A stretch of DNA of 64,000 bases from Bacteroidota bacterium (GCA_025998875.1 AP024675.1:1833549-1897548), one strand, 5' to 3'. Positions 1 to 8,682 are shown, numbered from the stretch's first letter. A program made the numbers and translations. Notes: generated by a model from the letters alone, not told the origin.

Positions 1-1619
1 GCTGGAACGAAGCAGAGGCTGTCCAGGAAGCCAAGGTCGGGATTGACCAGGAGGATTACCTTCTGTTCAAACTAAGCGGCAAGAACCTCGATCAGGGGAG
101 GCTTGTGAAGTCCCCTTCCTGGGGCTCATATCTCGTGATAGCTCCAGATACCTGGGAACGAGACGAGACATTGTCGGGACCCGCACCAGTCATGCCCGAG
201 CAGGTGTCATTAGCTGGCTTCAAGGCTCACTTCTTTGAGCTTGATAAGAATGGAGACCAAGATATTGCTTTTCGGACTCCAAATGGGGAGTCAAAAGTTA
301 TAAAGAAAAAGGCAAATAGATTTGAATTAATTGGGATAAGAATAGATGATGTAATTGATAAAATAGGTCCTATATTTTTAGAAGGACATCCTCGCATTCT
401 CGATATGAATGAAAAAAAATGGAAGGGTGTTAAGACAATAGTTGTTGGTGAAGAAGGTAGTGGTAGAAAAAGGTGGAAAATTTCTTTTACTCCTGATCAT
501 AATAAAAATGAGCAAGATTTTCCTTCAGATTTTTTAGAGAAAAAAATTGGATGGTATTTTGTTAGATTTTATGATGATAAAAATAATCTTATAGATAGCT
601 TAGATTTTAGATTAATTACCTGTCTCAAAGAAATTAAATTACCTGTATTGGGCATATTTCCATATAGAGATGGATATAAATCAGTACATGTAGAATTAAT
701 TCATGCTAAAGATTGTATTATCAAGCCAGAAAATAATAAAAAAAATATACAAATTGAAATAAAAGATGATAGAACGATTCTTACCGTTCCTCCTGATCCT
801 GATTATGATCTTAGTTATTGGTTGGTTTCTCTAGGAAATGATAATTTACAAGTTAAAATAGGGATCCTTGTGGAAAGAATTTGGTGGACACTGGGAGAAG
901 TGAATCATGTACCATCTCAATGGAGCGATAGACTAGTTGTGCTCTCTCGTGATGACTTTGCTGCCACGTCAAACAAAGCGTTGTGGTTACGACTTCCAAG
1001 ACGCCGCTGGATAGACAAGGTCCTTGTAGGTTTCGAACGATCAAAAGCCAGGCCGTATAATGTAAGAATAACAGAGAATACAATTGTTGTTCCACTTCGT
1101 GACTTTGTTGATTCTCAAGAAATAAGCAATAAGGTGAGGGATTATTTTTTCAAGATATGGATCGAGCGTGACAACGAGTTTCATGAAGGGATTATTGCGA
1201 TTATTCGATCATCGAAATATTTGGAATATTTCAAATTTGGATATGGAAGAAAAAAAACCGCCATCGCAAAAGCAACTATCCAAAATGGATCAGGGACAAT
1301 CAAAATCAATGGGCATGATTGGCGTTATTATTTCAGGACAGCTCCTCCCAAAGCCAGGCAATTCTTAGAAAAGTTAATTGAAATGAAGGAAGTGCAAGAA
1401 AAATTATCAAAACATGAAATCAATATTATCGTTCATGGGAGTCATCCGACGACCATGCGGCAACCGAAAGCAGTGGCCCATGCTATAGCAAGAGCTTTAA
1501 TGAATTATGATCCTTGTCTGGCACCTTTGTTGAGACAGGCAGGATTTGGAGGAGTCAAAGTGAAAGTTTCCGACAGGAGGATAAGCGATGAATCTAATAG
1601 AAATAGCAAGTCAGATTGA
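1..1619 (+). CDS. Partial protein with C-terminal ribosomal uS9-like domain, paired with a DUF1998 helicase
   Basis: The reading frame is open from the window's first complete codon (base 3), so the true start lies upstream; the GTG at 105 is only an internal candidate. About 415 residues before the tail are beta-rich and not recognised. From about base 1239 to 1616 the protein aligns with ribosomal protein uS9: GRKKTAIAKA (1245-1274), INGHDWRYYF (1305-1334), AIARALMNYD (1482-1511) and LLRQAGF (1527-1547) match uS9 blocks in order and spacing. Several positions, such as KTAIAKATI and the SK-I-I-V-G strand, look closer to archaeal than bacterial uS9. The usual basic SKR tail is replaced by SKSD. 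Bases about 290-880 are strikingly AT-rich compared with the flanks. The gene overlaps the helicase start by 32 bases, so the two are probably translated together. The fold call rests on reading the motifs; the function is unknown and no role in the ribosome is implied. Confidence 0.8.
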   Translation, partial: WNEAEAVQEAKVGIDQEDYLLFKLSGKNLDQGRLVKSPSWGSYLVIAPDTWERDETLSGPAPVMPEQVSLAGFKAHFFELDKNGDQDIAFRTPNGESKVIKKKANRFELIGIRIDDVIDKIGPIFLEGHPRILDMNEKKWKGVKTIVVGEEGSGRKRWKISFTPDHNKNEQDFPSDFLEKKIGWYFVRFYDDKNNLIDSLDFRLITCLKEIKLPVLGIFPYRDGYKSVHVELIHAKDCIIKPENNKKNIQIEIKDDRTILTVPPDPDYDLSYWLVSLGNDNLQVKIGILVERIWWTLGEVNHVPSQWSDRLVVLSRDDFAATSNKALWLRLPRRRWIDKVLVGFERSKARPYNVRITENTIVVPLRDFVDSQEISNKVRDYFFKIWIERDNEFHEGIIAIIRSSKYLEYFKFGYGRKKTAIAKATIQNGSGTIKINGHDWRYYFRTAPPKARQFLEKLIEMKEVQEKLSKHEINIIVHGSHPTTMRQPKAVAHAIARALMNYDPCLAPLLRQAGFGGVKVKVSDRRISDESNRNSKSD

Positions 1620-4600
1620 GGAAAGGTATCGTCGCTATCTGAAAACCACCTTTCACTTCAGAGACCCGGAATTCCGTAGGTCTTTTGAACAAGCGTTGGA
1701 CTCGGGCCATCTGAGCAAGGGGCCATACCTTGAAGCCACGCCGGTCTTCAAACGTGGCCAGAGGCCGCGTGAGTTGTTCGCGAATCTGCTTGGATTCCAG
1801 CCAGATGAGGGCTTTCTGAAGGCAGTGCAGGGTGATAGACCTCTTTATCAACATCAGGAAGAAGCAATCTCCAGAGTGTTCAAAGGAAGCAACATAGTTG
1901 TAGCTACAGGCACAGGAAGCGGAAAAACCGAGGCGTTTCTATACCCTATCCTGTTGCATCTTTATCGGGAATTCCGAGCAGGGAAGTTGTGTTGTGGAGT
2001 AAGAGCGCTCATCCTGTATCCGATGAACGCCCTGGCAAACGATCAGCGGGAACGCTTGGGAGAAATTTGTAAGCACCTAAAGGAAGCGAACTCTCCTTTC
2101 CGCTTCACCTTCGGGCAGTATATCGGAGAAACACCTGAAGATGAGAACGATTCTCAGCGACATGCGCGAGATCACCTGGCCGAGCGGGACCAGAAAGGTT
2201 ATTCCCTTATTGAAAGTGGGCACGTTGTGCATGGAGAATTGGTTCTTCGCTCTGAAATGCGCCGCACACCGCCCCATATCCTCCTGACCAACTATTCGAT
2301 GCTGGAGTATCTATTGCTCCGGCCTGACGATAGCCCGCTCTTTGACAACGGGCGCGCTCGGTGGTGGACATTCCTTGTACTTGATGAGGCCCATCAATAC
2401 CGGGGATCACGCGGCGTTGAGATGGCCATGTTGCTACGCCGCCTCAAGCAAAGACTGCGTGAAGGCGGCCGTTCAGAGGCGTTCCGCTGTATTGCGACCA
2501 GTGCGACACTGGTTGGTGGAGAAAGTGACAAAGCAGCCGTCGCGAGGTTCGCCTCAGATTTATTTGGTGAGGAATTTCGTACAGAGGATGTAATCCTGGG
2601 AGAGACAATCCCAGTGCCTGAACCTGGTCCGAGAGAACTGTCCCGCGAAGATTATCGTTCGCTCAAAGACCTTCTCCAAGAAGGGGTCGTGCAAAACGTG
2701 GGTCAACTTGCTGCAATCGCAAGCAAGGTGGGTGTATCGCTTCCAAATAGGGAGGAAGCGGCAAGGATAGTCGGAAGGATTCTTCAAAACGACGGCAGGG
2801 CAACTACTCTTCGACGCTTGATCACAGGTAATCCGGCTGAAGTTCAGAAAGTCGCCGATGACGTCTTTGTCGATCTGCCACAAGAAGAGCGAGTGCCCGC
2901 GTTGTCCGAATTGGTTGAGCTTCTACTGCAAGCGAAGGATCCCTCCTCGGGTGCTCCTCTGTTGTCTGCTCGCTATCATCTCTTCCTTCGCTCTCTGGAG
3001 GGTGCTTTTGTTTCTCTCTGGCCTGAGAAAAAAGTGTTCCTGGATCGAAAAACAATCGGAGCAGGGGGCGCTGCCTTCGAAGTGGCGTTATGTCGGGAGT
3101 GTGGTCAGCATTATTTTGTGGCCCAAAAGAATTTTAATGGTGGTAAGATTCAAGAGGCAATCCGAGATCCAAACGACGTCAATTTCGGAGCGACGTTTCT
3201 TCGACCTATTGAAAGTGAGGAGGATACAAGCACGGATGACGAAGATGTGAATCTCACAGAGAAGGCAACATTTTACCTTTGCGTGCAATGTGGCGAGGCA
3301 CGACGAACAAAACCAGCCTGCGGACACGATAACTATATCCGTGTTGTCAAGGAAGAAACTCCCGACGATGAAGATCGTGCTGACCAGATTGCGAAATGCG
3401 GTGCCTGTGGGTATTCCGCCGCTGGGCGCGATCCCGTTCGGGAGGTTGTGCATGGCACGGATGGTCCTCACGCAGTGATAGTCACGACTCTCTACCAATA
3501 CCTTCCAGAAAGGCGCAAGAAGGTGCTCGCTTTTGCCGATGGACGACAGGAGGCGGCATTTTTCGCGTGGTATCTTGAGGAGTCATATCAAGATATTCTG
3601 AGCCGCAATTTACTTCTCAAGGTTATGCAAGAGTTAAGCCCGCATACGCAAGAGGGTTTATCATTACGAGAAGTGGCAACAAGTCTACGGGATCTTCTCC
3701 GCAAGCGTCATGTCTCTCGACCATCTATGGGAGACCTACAGCTACGGCGTCAAGCCTGGTGCAGACTATATCGCGAATTTCTTACAGACGAGCCAAGGAT
3801 ATCTTTAGAGGGTGTTGGTCTAGTTTGGTGTTGCATCAAGTGGCCGAATTGGTTCAAGATCCCAGAAGCCTTGACGAATCCGCCCTGGTCACTCAGCGAG
3901 CAAGAAGCACGTGATTTAGTATTACTTCTGTTAGACACAATGCGAGCTGACAGAGCGGTTGAACTTCGTACAGAGGAAGGCGTCTCTCTGAGCTGGAATG
4001 ATCTGAATCTCCAGACGTCGCAAATGTGCTTCCGCATCGGCGATCCCAAAGGGAAGAAGAGCGTGCGTAGCTGGGATGGCAAGCAAGGGAAGCGTGCTCG
4101 CTTCTTGGCTAAACTGCTTATGAAGATCAAAAGCGATCTCTCTGGGCAAGAAGCCATCAACGAGGCTGTAAAGATCTTGAGAGAGATATGGGAGGCTATA
4201 AGGCAGACTGATGAACAGGCCCCTTCTTCCTCTGACCGTCTGCTCTTGTCCGTAGATGACGCCCGTAGGCTAAATCCTGATTGGTGGAGACTACATTTCC
4301 TCACCAGTGTTGACACCATCTATCAGTGTGACACCTGCGGCCGCCTTCAGGCCATCTCGGTCCGCGGAGTGTGTCCAAGGCATCGCTGCCCAGGGACGCT
4401 CAGACTAGTGCAGGTAAGTAACCTGGAGCCCAACCACTACCGGTCTCTTTACGAAGAGGATCTGCCTGGGATGTTGCGCGTGGAGGAGCACACAGCACAG
4501 CTTGATAAAGAAAAGGCTCGGGAGTTTCAAAGAGAGTTTCGAAACGGCAATATTCATGTATTGAGTTGCTCGACGACTTTTGAATTAGGCGTAGACCTGG

Positions 4601-6291
4601 GTGACCTCGACGTGATCTTTCTTCGCAACGTTCCCCCGGAGTCGTTTAATTACACACAACGAGTGGGAAGAACCGGACGGCGAAGTGGATACCCTGGATT
4701 TGCTCTCACCTACTGTCGCCGTAGCCCCCATGACCTTTACCACTTTTCTGAGCCAGAGCGGATGCTGGTCGGAAAAGTGCGCCCTCCAGTATTAACGTTG
4801 CGAAACGAGAAGATCCTTACTCGGCATATTGTAGCAGTGACACTATCTCGCTTTTTCCGTGTTTTTCCAGATAGGTTCAAGACCGTGGAGAGCTTATTCA
4901 AAGATCTGATTAATCCATCTGGAGTCAAAGATTTTAAGAATTTTATCCAAAAGCATAGAAGTGAAATAGAAAAATCTATACGTGAGATTGTTCCAGATAA
5001 TATGATAAGTCAACTTGGATTAGACAATGGAACCTGGGTGGATAAGGTCGCTGGCAATGAGAGTCGATTCTATCTAGCTGAGGCTGAGGTCTCAAGTGAC
5101 TACTACACGGCAATCAAGTTTGAGGAGAATGCTCGGAACGAAAGGAAATATCAAGATGCAGATTGGGCACGGAGACGGGCGGATACGATCGCATCAGAAG
5201 ATGTTCTCTCCTTTCTCTCCCGCAAGGCTGTGATTCCGAAGTATGGCTTCCCTGTGGATGTGGTGGAATTGGATACACAAAGAACCCAACAGAGCCAGGA
5301 AGGGTTTGAAGTCATGCTCCAAAGGGACCTCAGCATCGCCATTGCCGAGTTTGCCCCCACCAGTAAACTGGTGGCGAATAAGAAGGTGTGGACATCCTAC
5401 GGACTCAAGAAGGTGGCCGAGAAGGAGTGGCCACGGAAATTCTATAAGCGATGCCCTCAGCATGGTATGTTCGTTCAGTGGACACCTGGTGAACCTGAGC
5501 CCGTAGGAGTCTGCTGTAGCCGAATGAGGAAAGGGACATATCTTGTTCCACATTTTGGATTTGTCACCGATCGCGAAAAGCCGAAGAAGCCAAGATCTCG
5601 CACTCCCAGGGTATTTACAACGCGTCCCTATTTTGCAGGCCGTCCCACCGGTTCTGAGCCTGCTGAAATCACCCTGCCCTTGCGCTCCCCACTAATCACC
5701 CTGAAAAAGGCATCCCCAGGCTATATGGTCGTGCTATGCGAGGGCAGACGAGGGGAAGGATTCTATATCTGTCGTGAATGTGGCGCGGGATTCAGAAAAA
5801 AAGAGAGAACTCATAAGACACCTTATGGCCAAGATTGTTGTGGAACGCTCGAACAGGTTTTTCTCGGACATGAGTTTGTGACGGATGTGCTACAATTGCA
5901 ATTTGAACAAGCGTATGAAGGAAATAATTCTGTATGGTTTTCCTACTCGCTCGCATACGCACTGGTCGAAGGAGCTGCGGATATTTTAGATGTTCCCCCT
6001 ACCGACTTAAGCGCTACAGTGTCTTATGATGAGAGACTCTCTGTGCTCCCGATAATCCTTTATGATAATATACCAGGAGGGGCAGGTCTTGTCGCTCGGC
6101 TTGAAAGCGAAGATATGATGAAATCTTGCTTGGAGGCTGCGAAAAATCGTGTTATCGGAAAATGTGGCTGTGAAGAAAATACGAGCTGTTATGGATGTTT
6201 AAGAAATTATCATAATCAATTTGTTCATCAATATCTTCAGAGGGGTCCAGTGATGTGCTATTTGAAAGAACTACTCTTGAAATGGCAATGA
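1588..6291 (+). CDS. Large DEAH-box helicase with zinc ribbons and C-terminal DUF1998
   Basis: This is a 1567-residue superfamily 2 helicase, probably a DNA translocase in a defence or repair complex. Visible motifs are YQHQ (87-90), Walker A ATGTGSGKT (106-114), DEAH (266-269), SAT (305-307) and motif VI QRVGRTGR (1024-1031). The long spacer between the two RecA lobes carries CxxC pairs near residues 502, 565, 604 and 914, and another lies near 1395, consistent with inserted zinc ribbons. The end has the DUF1998 cysteine cluster CxCx5CxxC (C1526, C1528, C1534, C1537), as in MrfA, DrmB and DruE-type proteins. The start at 1588 is fixed by AGGAGG at 1575-1580. No nuclease domain is evident. 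DISARM would need separate DrmA/B/C genes, which are not seen. A Druantia-type relationship (a large DUF1998 helicase with an upstream partner) is possible but not demonstrated. Confidence 0.9.
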   Translation: MNLIEIASQIEERYRRYLKTTFHFRDPEFRRSFEQALDSGHLSKGPYLEATPVFKRGQRPRELFANLLGFQPDEGFLKAVQGDRPLYQHQEEAISRVFKGSNIVVATGTGSGKTEAFLYPILLHLYREFRAGKLCCGVRALILYPMNALANDQRERLGEICKHLKEANSPFRFTFGQYIGETPEDENDSQRHARDHLAERDQKGYSLIESGHVVHGELVLRSEMRRTPPHILLTNYSMLEYLLLRPDDSPLFDNGRARWWTFLVLDEAHQYRGSRGVEMAMLLRRLKQRLREGGRSEAFRCIATSATLVGGESDKAAVARFASDLFGEEFRTEDVILGETIPVPEPGPRELSREDYRSLKDLLQEGVVQNVGQLAAIASKVGVSLPNREEAARIVGRILQNDGRATTLRRLITGNPAEVQKVADDVFVDLPQEERVPALSELVELLLQAKDPSSGAPLLSARYHLFLRSLEGAFVSLWPEKKVFLDRKTIGAGGAAFEVALCRECGQHYFVAQKNFNGGKIQEAIRDPNDVNFGATFLRPIESEEDTSTDDEDVNLTEKATFYLCVQCGEARRTKPACGHDNYIRVVKEETPDDEDRADQIAKCGACGYSAAGRDPVREVVHGTDGPHAVIVTTLYQYLPERRKKVLAFADGRQEAAFFAWYLEESYQDILSRNLLLKVMQELSPHTQEGLSLREVATSLRDLLRKRHVSRPSMGDLQLRRQAWCRLYREFLTDEPRISLEGVGLVWCCIKWPNWFKIPEALTNPPWSLSEQEARDLVLLLLDTMRADRAVELRTEEGVSLSWNDLNLQTSQMCFRIGDPKGKKSVRSWDGKQGKRARFLAKLLMKIKSDLSGQEAINEAVKILREIWEAIRQTDEQAPSSSDRLLLSVDDARRLNPDWWRLHFLTSVDTIYQCDTCGRLQAISVRGVCPRHRCPGTLRLVQVSNLEPNHYRSLYEEDLPGMLRVEEHTAQLDKEKAREFQREFRNGNIHVLSCSTTFELGVDLGDLDVIFLRNVPPESFNYTQRVGRTGRRSGYPGFALTYCRRSPHDLYHFSEPERMLVGKVRPPVLTLRNEKILTRHIVAVTLSRFFRVFPDRFKTVESLFKDLINPSGVKDFKNFIQKHRSEIEKSIREIVPDNMISQLGLDNGTWVDKVAGNESRFYLAEAEVSSDYYTAIKFEENARNERKYQDADWARRRADTIASEDVLSFLSRKAVIPKYGFPVDVVELDTQRTQQSQEGFEVMLQRDLSIAIAEFAPTSKLVANKKVWTSYGLKKVAEKEWPRKFYKRCPQHGMFVQWTPGEPEPVGVCCSRMRKGTYLVPHFGFVTDREKPKKPRSRTPRVFTTRPYFAGRPTGSEPAEITLPLRSPLITLKKASPGYMVVLCEGRRGEGFYICRECGAGFRKKERTHKTPYGQDCCGTLEQVFLGHEFVTDVLQLQFEQAYEGNNSVWFSYSLAYALVEGAADILDVPPTDLSATVSYDERLSVLPIILYDNIPGGAGLVARLESEDMMKSCLEAAKNRVIGKCGCEENTSCYGCLRNYHNQFVHQYLQRGPVMCYLKELLLKWQ

Positions 6292-6549
6292 TATCCAAAG
6301 CCATAAAAGCAATAAGTTACTGGAATCAACTGTATTTCAGGTGATCGCTCAGTGCGATGTCGTTATACGCTTGTTTGTTTGAAAGCTATTTGCATGGTAT
6401 ACTCTAACTACACTAAAAAGTATCTTTGAAAAATTTATTCATGATCTTCAGATCAGCACCGATTCTTAGTTCAATCTTCGTCCTTACTCTTATGATCTTC
6501 GAGCTGGTAAACCCGAAATAATTTTACACAAAAGAAGATTTTTTTATTC

Positions 6550-6768
6550 ATGATGCACGTCTTGTTATGGCTTATGCCGGTGGCATTCATTCTTATCCTG
6601 GAACCGACAGTCCGGATTGTGCGGGTAGGAAACAGAAGCCGATTGTATCTCCTTTGCCTCCTGCTTAACACCACTTTCTTGATTCTTATCGCATGGTTGT
6701 GGGTCGGCATAATCCTTGAAACAAATATCCTATTTTCTAGGGATTCTCAATTGCGATTAAGAAGGTAG
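6550..6768 (+). CDS. Possible small two-helix membrane protein
   Basis: A 72-residue ORF whose product would be mostly hydrophobic. One segment covers about residues 3-18, a basic loop follows (RIVRVGNRSR), and a second segment covers about residues 33-56, which is a plausible helical hairpin. A weak AGAAG lies about 11 bases before the ATG, and a candidate promoter lies about 150 bases upstream. There is no recognisable family. An overlapping reverse ORF of similar length exists, but its product lacks such features. Small membrane proteins are common effectors in defence loci, but nothing here proves that this one is expressed. Confidence 0.3.
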   Translation: MMHVLLWLMPVAFILILEPTVRIVRVGNRSRLYLLCLLLNTTFLILIAWLWVGIILETNILFSRDSQLRLRR

Positions 6769-6988
6769 GCGGGCAGAATGCTATCAAAGTTGCGGCATAC
6801 CATTTCCAGATAGCTAGCCTTACCTTCTGTGAATGTGCTCAACGAACGCCTGCACCTGAAGCCACTCCGCGACTTTAGGCGGCGCAGGTTAAGTGCAGGA
6901 TGTTCGGCGGAAAGTAGCAGCGACATGACACAGATCGGACAAGCTAAATCCTTCAACCGGACAACGCCTCTGGTTCGTCGCACGTCTA

Positions 6989-7010
6989 GGGGTGCCCGTC
7001 GTGGCACCCC
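6989..7010. repeat. Perfect 8-bp inverted repeat (GGGGTGCC/GGCACCCC)
   Basis: GGGGTGCC at 6989-6996 and its exact complement at 7003-7010 flank a six-base loop. A third partial copy, GGGTGCCCC, appears about 50 bases downstream near 7061. No T-run follows, so it is not a typical intrinsic terminator. It may be a remnant of a mobile-element end or a structured RNA. Confidence 0.45.
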
Positions 7011-7234
7011 AACGGAAGATGCCGACTGGGGCTTTGCCCACGGCGGCCGGAGGGGGAAGTAGGGTGCCCCAGAGATTATCGGTGGGACGTTTGAGGAACT
7101 GGCCGGGCAGAGGGAGATGCTTCGCTTGCTGTCGTGCCGTAACAGTGCGAGAGTGTTGTGTTTGCAGATGCCGGAGTTTAATTTTACAAGGTGGCGCGTT
7201 TACCAATCACAGGGCAACAGGCAGGGATTAGTTC

Positions 7235-7741
7235 ATGAAGGCTCACGAAATAGAAGGACTGCTTTCGCTGATCCTCACGGTCCGTAAAGCCTTCTCCGGG
7301 CCTCGAAGAGGTGCGCTTGTCTTTGTTAGGGCCGATCAAGAGCAAAAGGTTAGGAAGCTTGCGATCGAGCTTGCCCAATCAATTTCACAAAGCGAACCGA
7401 TACCTGTCTATGTTGTTCAAGGACATCTGCGAGGTCAGCATGGCTGGCCTTTCTCTCGGATCAAGAAAATCCCTCGGTTGAGACTCGAGCCTAATGGCCA
7501 GATAGTAACCGAAACAGGCGGACTTATCTTTCCCCAGGATCGCCCTATCATACTCCTTGTAGAGTATTTCGATTGTCTCGAACCCCATGACCAACAAGCC
7601 TATGCCCATCTGGTCGATGGCGAGGGCGGGGAATGGGCACTTCATGCAGGAAGTGTGCTGATAGGTGCTTTGCTCGCAAACACCCCAGGCCAACTGGAAG
7701 CTAGTCTTGCAAGTCGTGGAGCACATTTTAGTCTCGCCTAA
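7235..7741 (+). CDS. Hypothetical protein resembling a degenerate AAA ATPase domain
   Basis: 168 residues, with AGGGAT at 7223-7228 giving a good ribosome-binding site for the ATG. The sequence has the rhythm of a single AAA core. A hydrophobic strand (ALVFV) sits where the P-loop should begin. A strand like Walker B (IILLVEYFDCL) is followed by a helix (PHDQQAYAHLVDG), and a strand like sensor 1 (SVLIGALLA) is followed by NTPGQ. The catalytic signatures are missing: there is no GxxxxGK[ST], and the acidic pair of Walker B has become EY. The protein therefore probably cannot hydrolyse ATP. It could be a pseudo-ATPase partner or a decayed gene. The family is not recognised. It sits alone between two stretches without convincing genes. 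Confidence 0.6.
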   Translation: MKAHEIEGLLSLILTVRKAFSGPRRGALVFVRADQEQKVRKLAIELAQSISQSEPIPVYVVQGHLRGQHGWPFSRIKKIPRLRLEPNGQIVTETGGLIFPQDRPIILLVEYFDCLEPHDQQAYAHLVDGEGGEWALHAGSVLIGALLANTPGQLEASLASRGAHFSLA

Positions 7742-8043
7742 CAACCGGTTAGTGCGAAGCCCCCACTGAGGGGCCAGCGCTGAGCTGGGCCCTCGGGCAA
7801 CAGCCGGCCAACCTATAGTAGCTATGACCATGGTGAACGTGGGACACCAATCAGCCAATTACGAGGCGGAGTTATAAGCGCGGGCAATTCTCGTCTGCCT
7901 GTTGACAGTGGTTGGCCAGGGACCCCAAGAAACATGAAGGCGCCTTTCAACTGGAGAGGTCTCCGAGAAAAGGGCGCAACGCGGGTGTATCCGGGGCACG
8001 GCCCTGTAAAGCAGACAAGAGGCCATAGATGAGGAGTAGAACG
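7742..8043 (+). other. 302-bp intergenic stretch
   Basis: No gene is recognised here. A small hairpin (CCCC-ACTGA-GGGG, 7761-7773) follows the stop codon closely but lacks a T-run. The end of the stretch carries the GAGGAG ribosome-binding site of the next gene (8031-8036). Confidence 0.4.
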
Positions 8044-8340
8044 ATGAAAAACAGCCCTCTCATCATGCGGAACAGTGTGTTTGCCTGGATTGCGCTCGGG
8101 ACAGGCTTCGTGTTGCTTGTCCCGTTGCTTGCTATGCAGGTCACAGAAGAAGTGAACTGGGGCATCCTGGATTTCGTAACCATGGGCGCGCTACTATTCA
8201 GCGCCGGTAGCATATTCGTCTTGATAGCAAGAAAGGTGCCTCGCAAGTACTGGCTTGCTATCGGCCTGCTCATTGCGCTGATAGTTTTGTATGTGTGGGC
8301 GGAGCTCGCAGTGGGTATCCTGACAAACCTGGGAAGTTAA
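8044..8340 (+). CDS. Small conserved integral membrane protein
   Basis: 98 residues with three predicted membrane segments, roughly residues 10-30, 45-61 and 68-90. The start at 8044 is preferred over the in-frame ATG at 8029 because GAGGAG at 8031-8036 is well spaced from it. The pattern (N-terminal F-W-I-G-F-L-P-LAMQ, then TEEVNW, DFVTMGALLF, RKVPRKYW, and WAELAVGIL near the end) resembles a widespread family of short uncharacterised membrane proteins found sporadically in many bacteria. This is from memory and needs a search. The patchy distribution and the position in an accessory segment suggest horizontal transfer. No function is known. Confidence 0.75.
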   Translation: MKNSPLIMRNSVFAWIALGTGFVLLVPLLAMQVTEEVNWGILDFVTMGALLFSAGSIFVLIARKVPRKYWLAIGLLIALIVLYVWAELAVGILTNLGS

Positions 8341-8682
8341 ACGTGCCTCCAGTTTCCGGCCGGACCGCCTACTTTATCGGGAGTTAAAATCATTCCGTCT
8401 TCCAGCCGGTGCCAGTATTTCGTGGGATGATAGGTTTCCATATGCCGCATCGCGGATGTTACAGGGTGCATTCAGGCGGGATGGTCGCGTAGCGCAGGAT
8501 CTTGGAGAAAACGGAGGATTTCAAGCGAGGGCATCCCGGGCGGCCGTGCGCCTCGGTCGCACCGGTGCAGGGATACACTCGCAGCCTTTTGAAAGCAGTC
8601 ATCCTGGCCGTATGGCTATTCCGGGCTGGTGTTTTTAATTTCCTATGCTTTAAGTGCAGTTTCTTCAAAACGTTCGCAGCCT
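8341..8682 (+). other. 342-bp intergenic stretch at the accessory/core boundary
   Basis: No gene, RNA or repeat is recognised. Base composition rises through this stretch to the high GC of the following envelope genes, so it may be the right boundary of the accessory segment. No direct repeat or tRNA fragment marks an attachment site. Confidence 0.4.

Larger units (their letters stand above)
6292..7234 (+). other. 943 bp with no convincing gene downstream of the helicase
   Basis: This stretch separates the helicase from the next credible gene. Its left half (to about 6770) is AT-rich and holds only one weak small membrane ORF. It also has a possible promoter, TTGTTT at 6375-6380 and TATACT at 6398-6403 with a 17-base spacer. 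Its right half (about 6830-7200) is GC-rich and shows an inverted repeat, with overlapping short ORFs on both strands but no recognisable protein. It could be the scar of a lost mobile or accessory gene. No transposase, integrase or tRNA remnant was identified. Confidence 0.5.

Noticed and set aside
1588-6291. Assignment of the left locus to DISARM
   Set aside because: DISARM has separate DrmA helicase, DrmB (DUF1998) and DrmC (PLD) plus a methyltransferase; here one protein has both helicase and DUF1998 and no such partners are present.
6398-6428. TATCTTTG at 6421-6428 as a Bacteroidota-type -7 element
   Set aside because: It matches TAnnTTTG, but the nearest TTTG is 28 bases upstream, outside the 19-21 spacing.
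7734-7742. Integron-like attC start (GCCTAAC overlapping the stop codon of the 7235-7741 gene)
   Set aside because: The TAA-containing GCCTAAC resembles an R'' box, but no GTTRRRY partner at 60-150 bases and no imperfect palindrome follow, and no integrase is seen.
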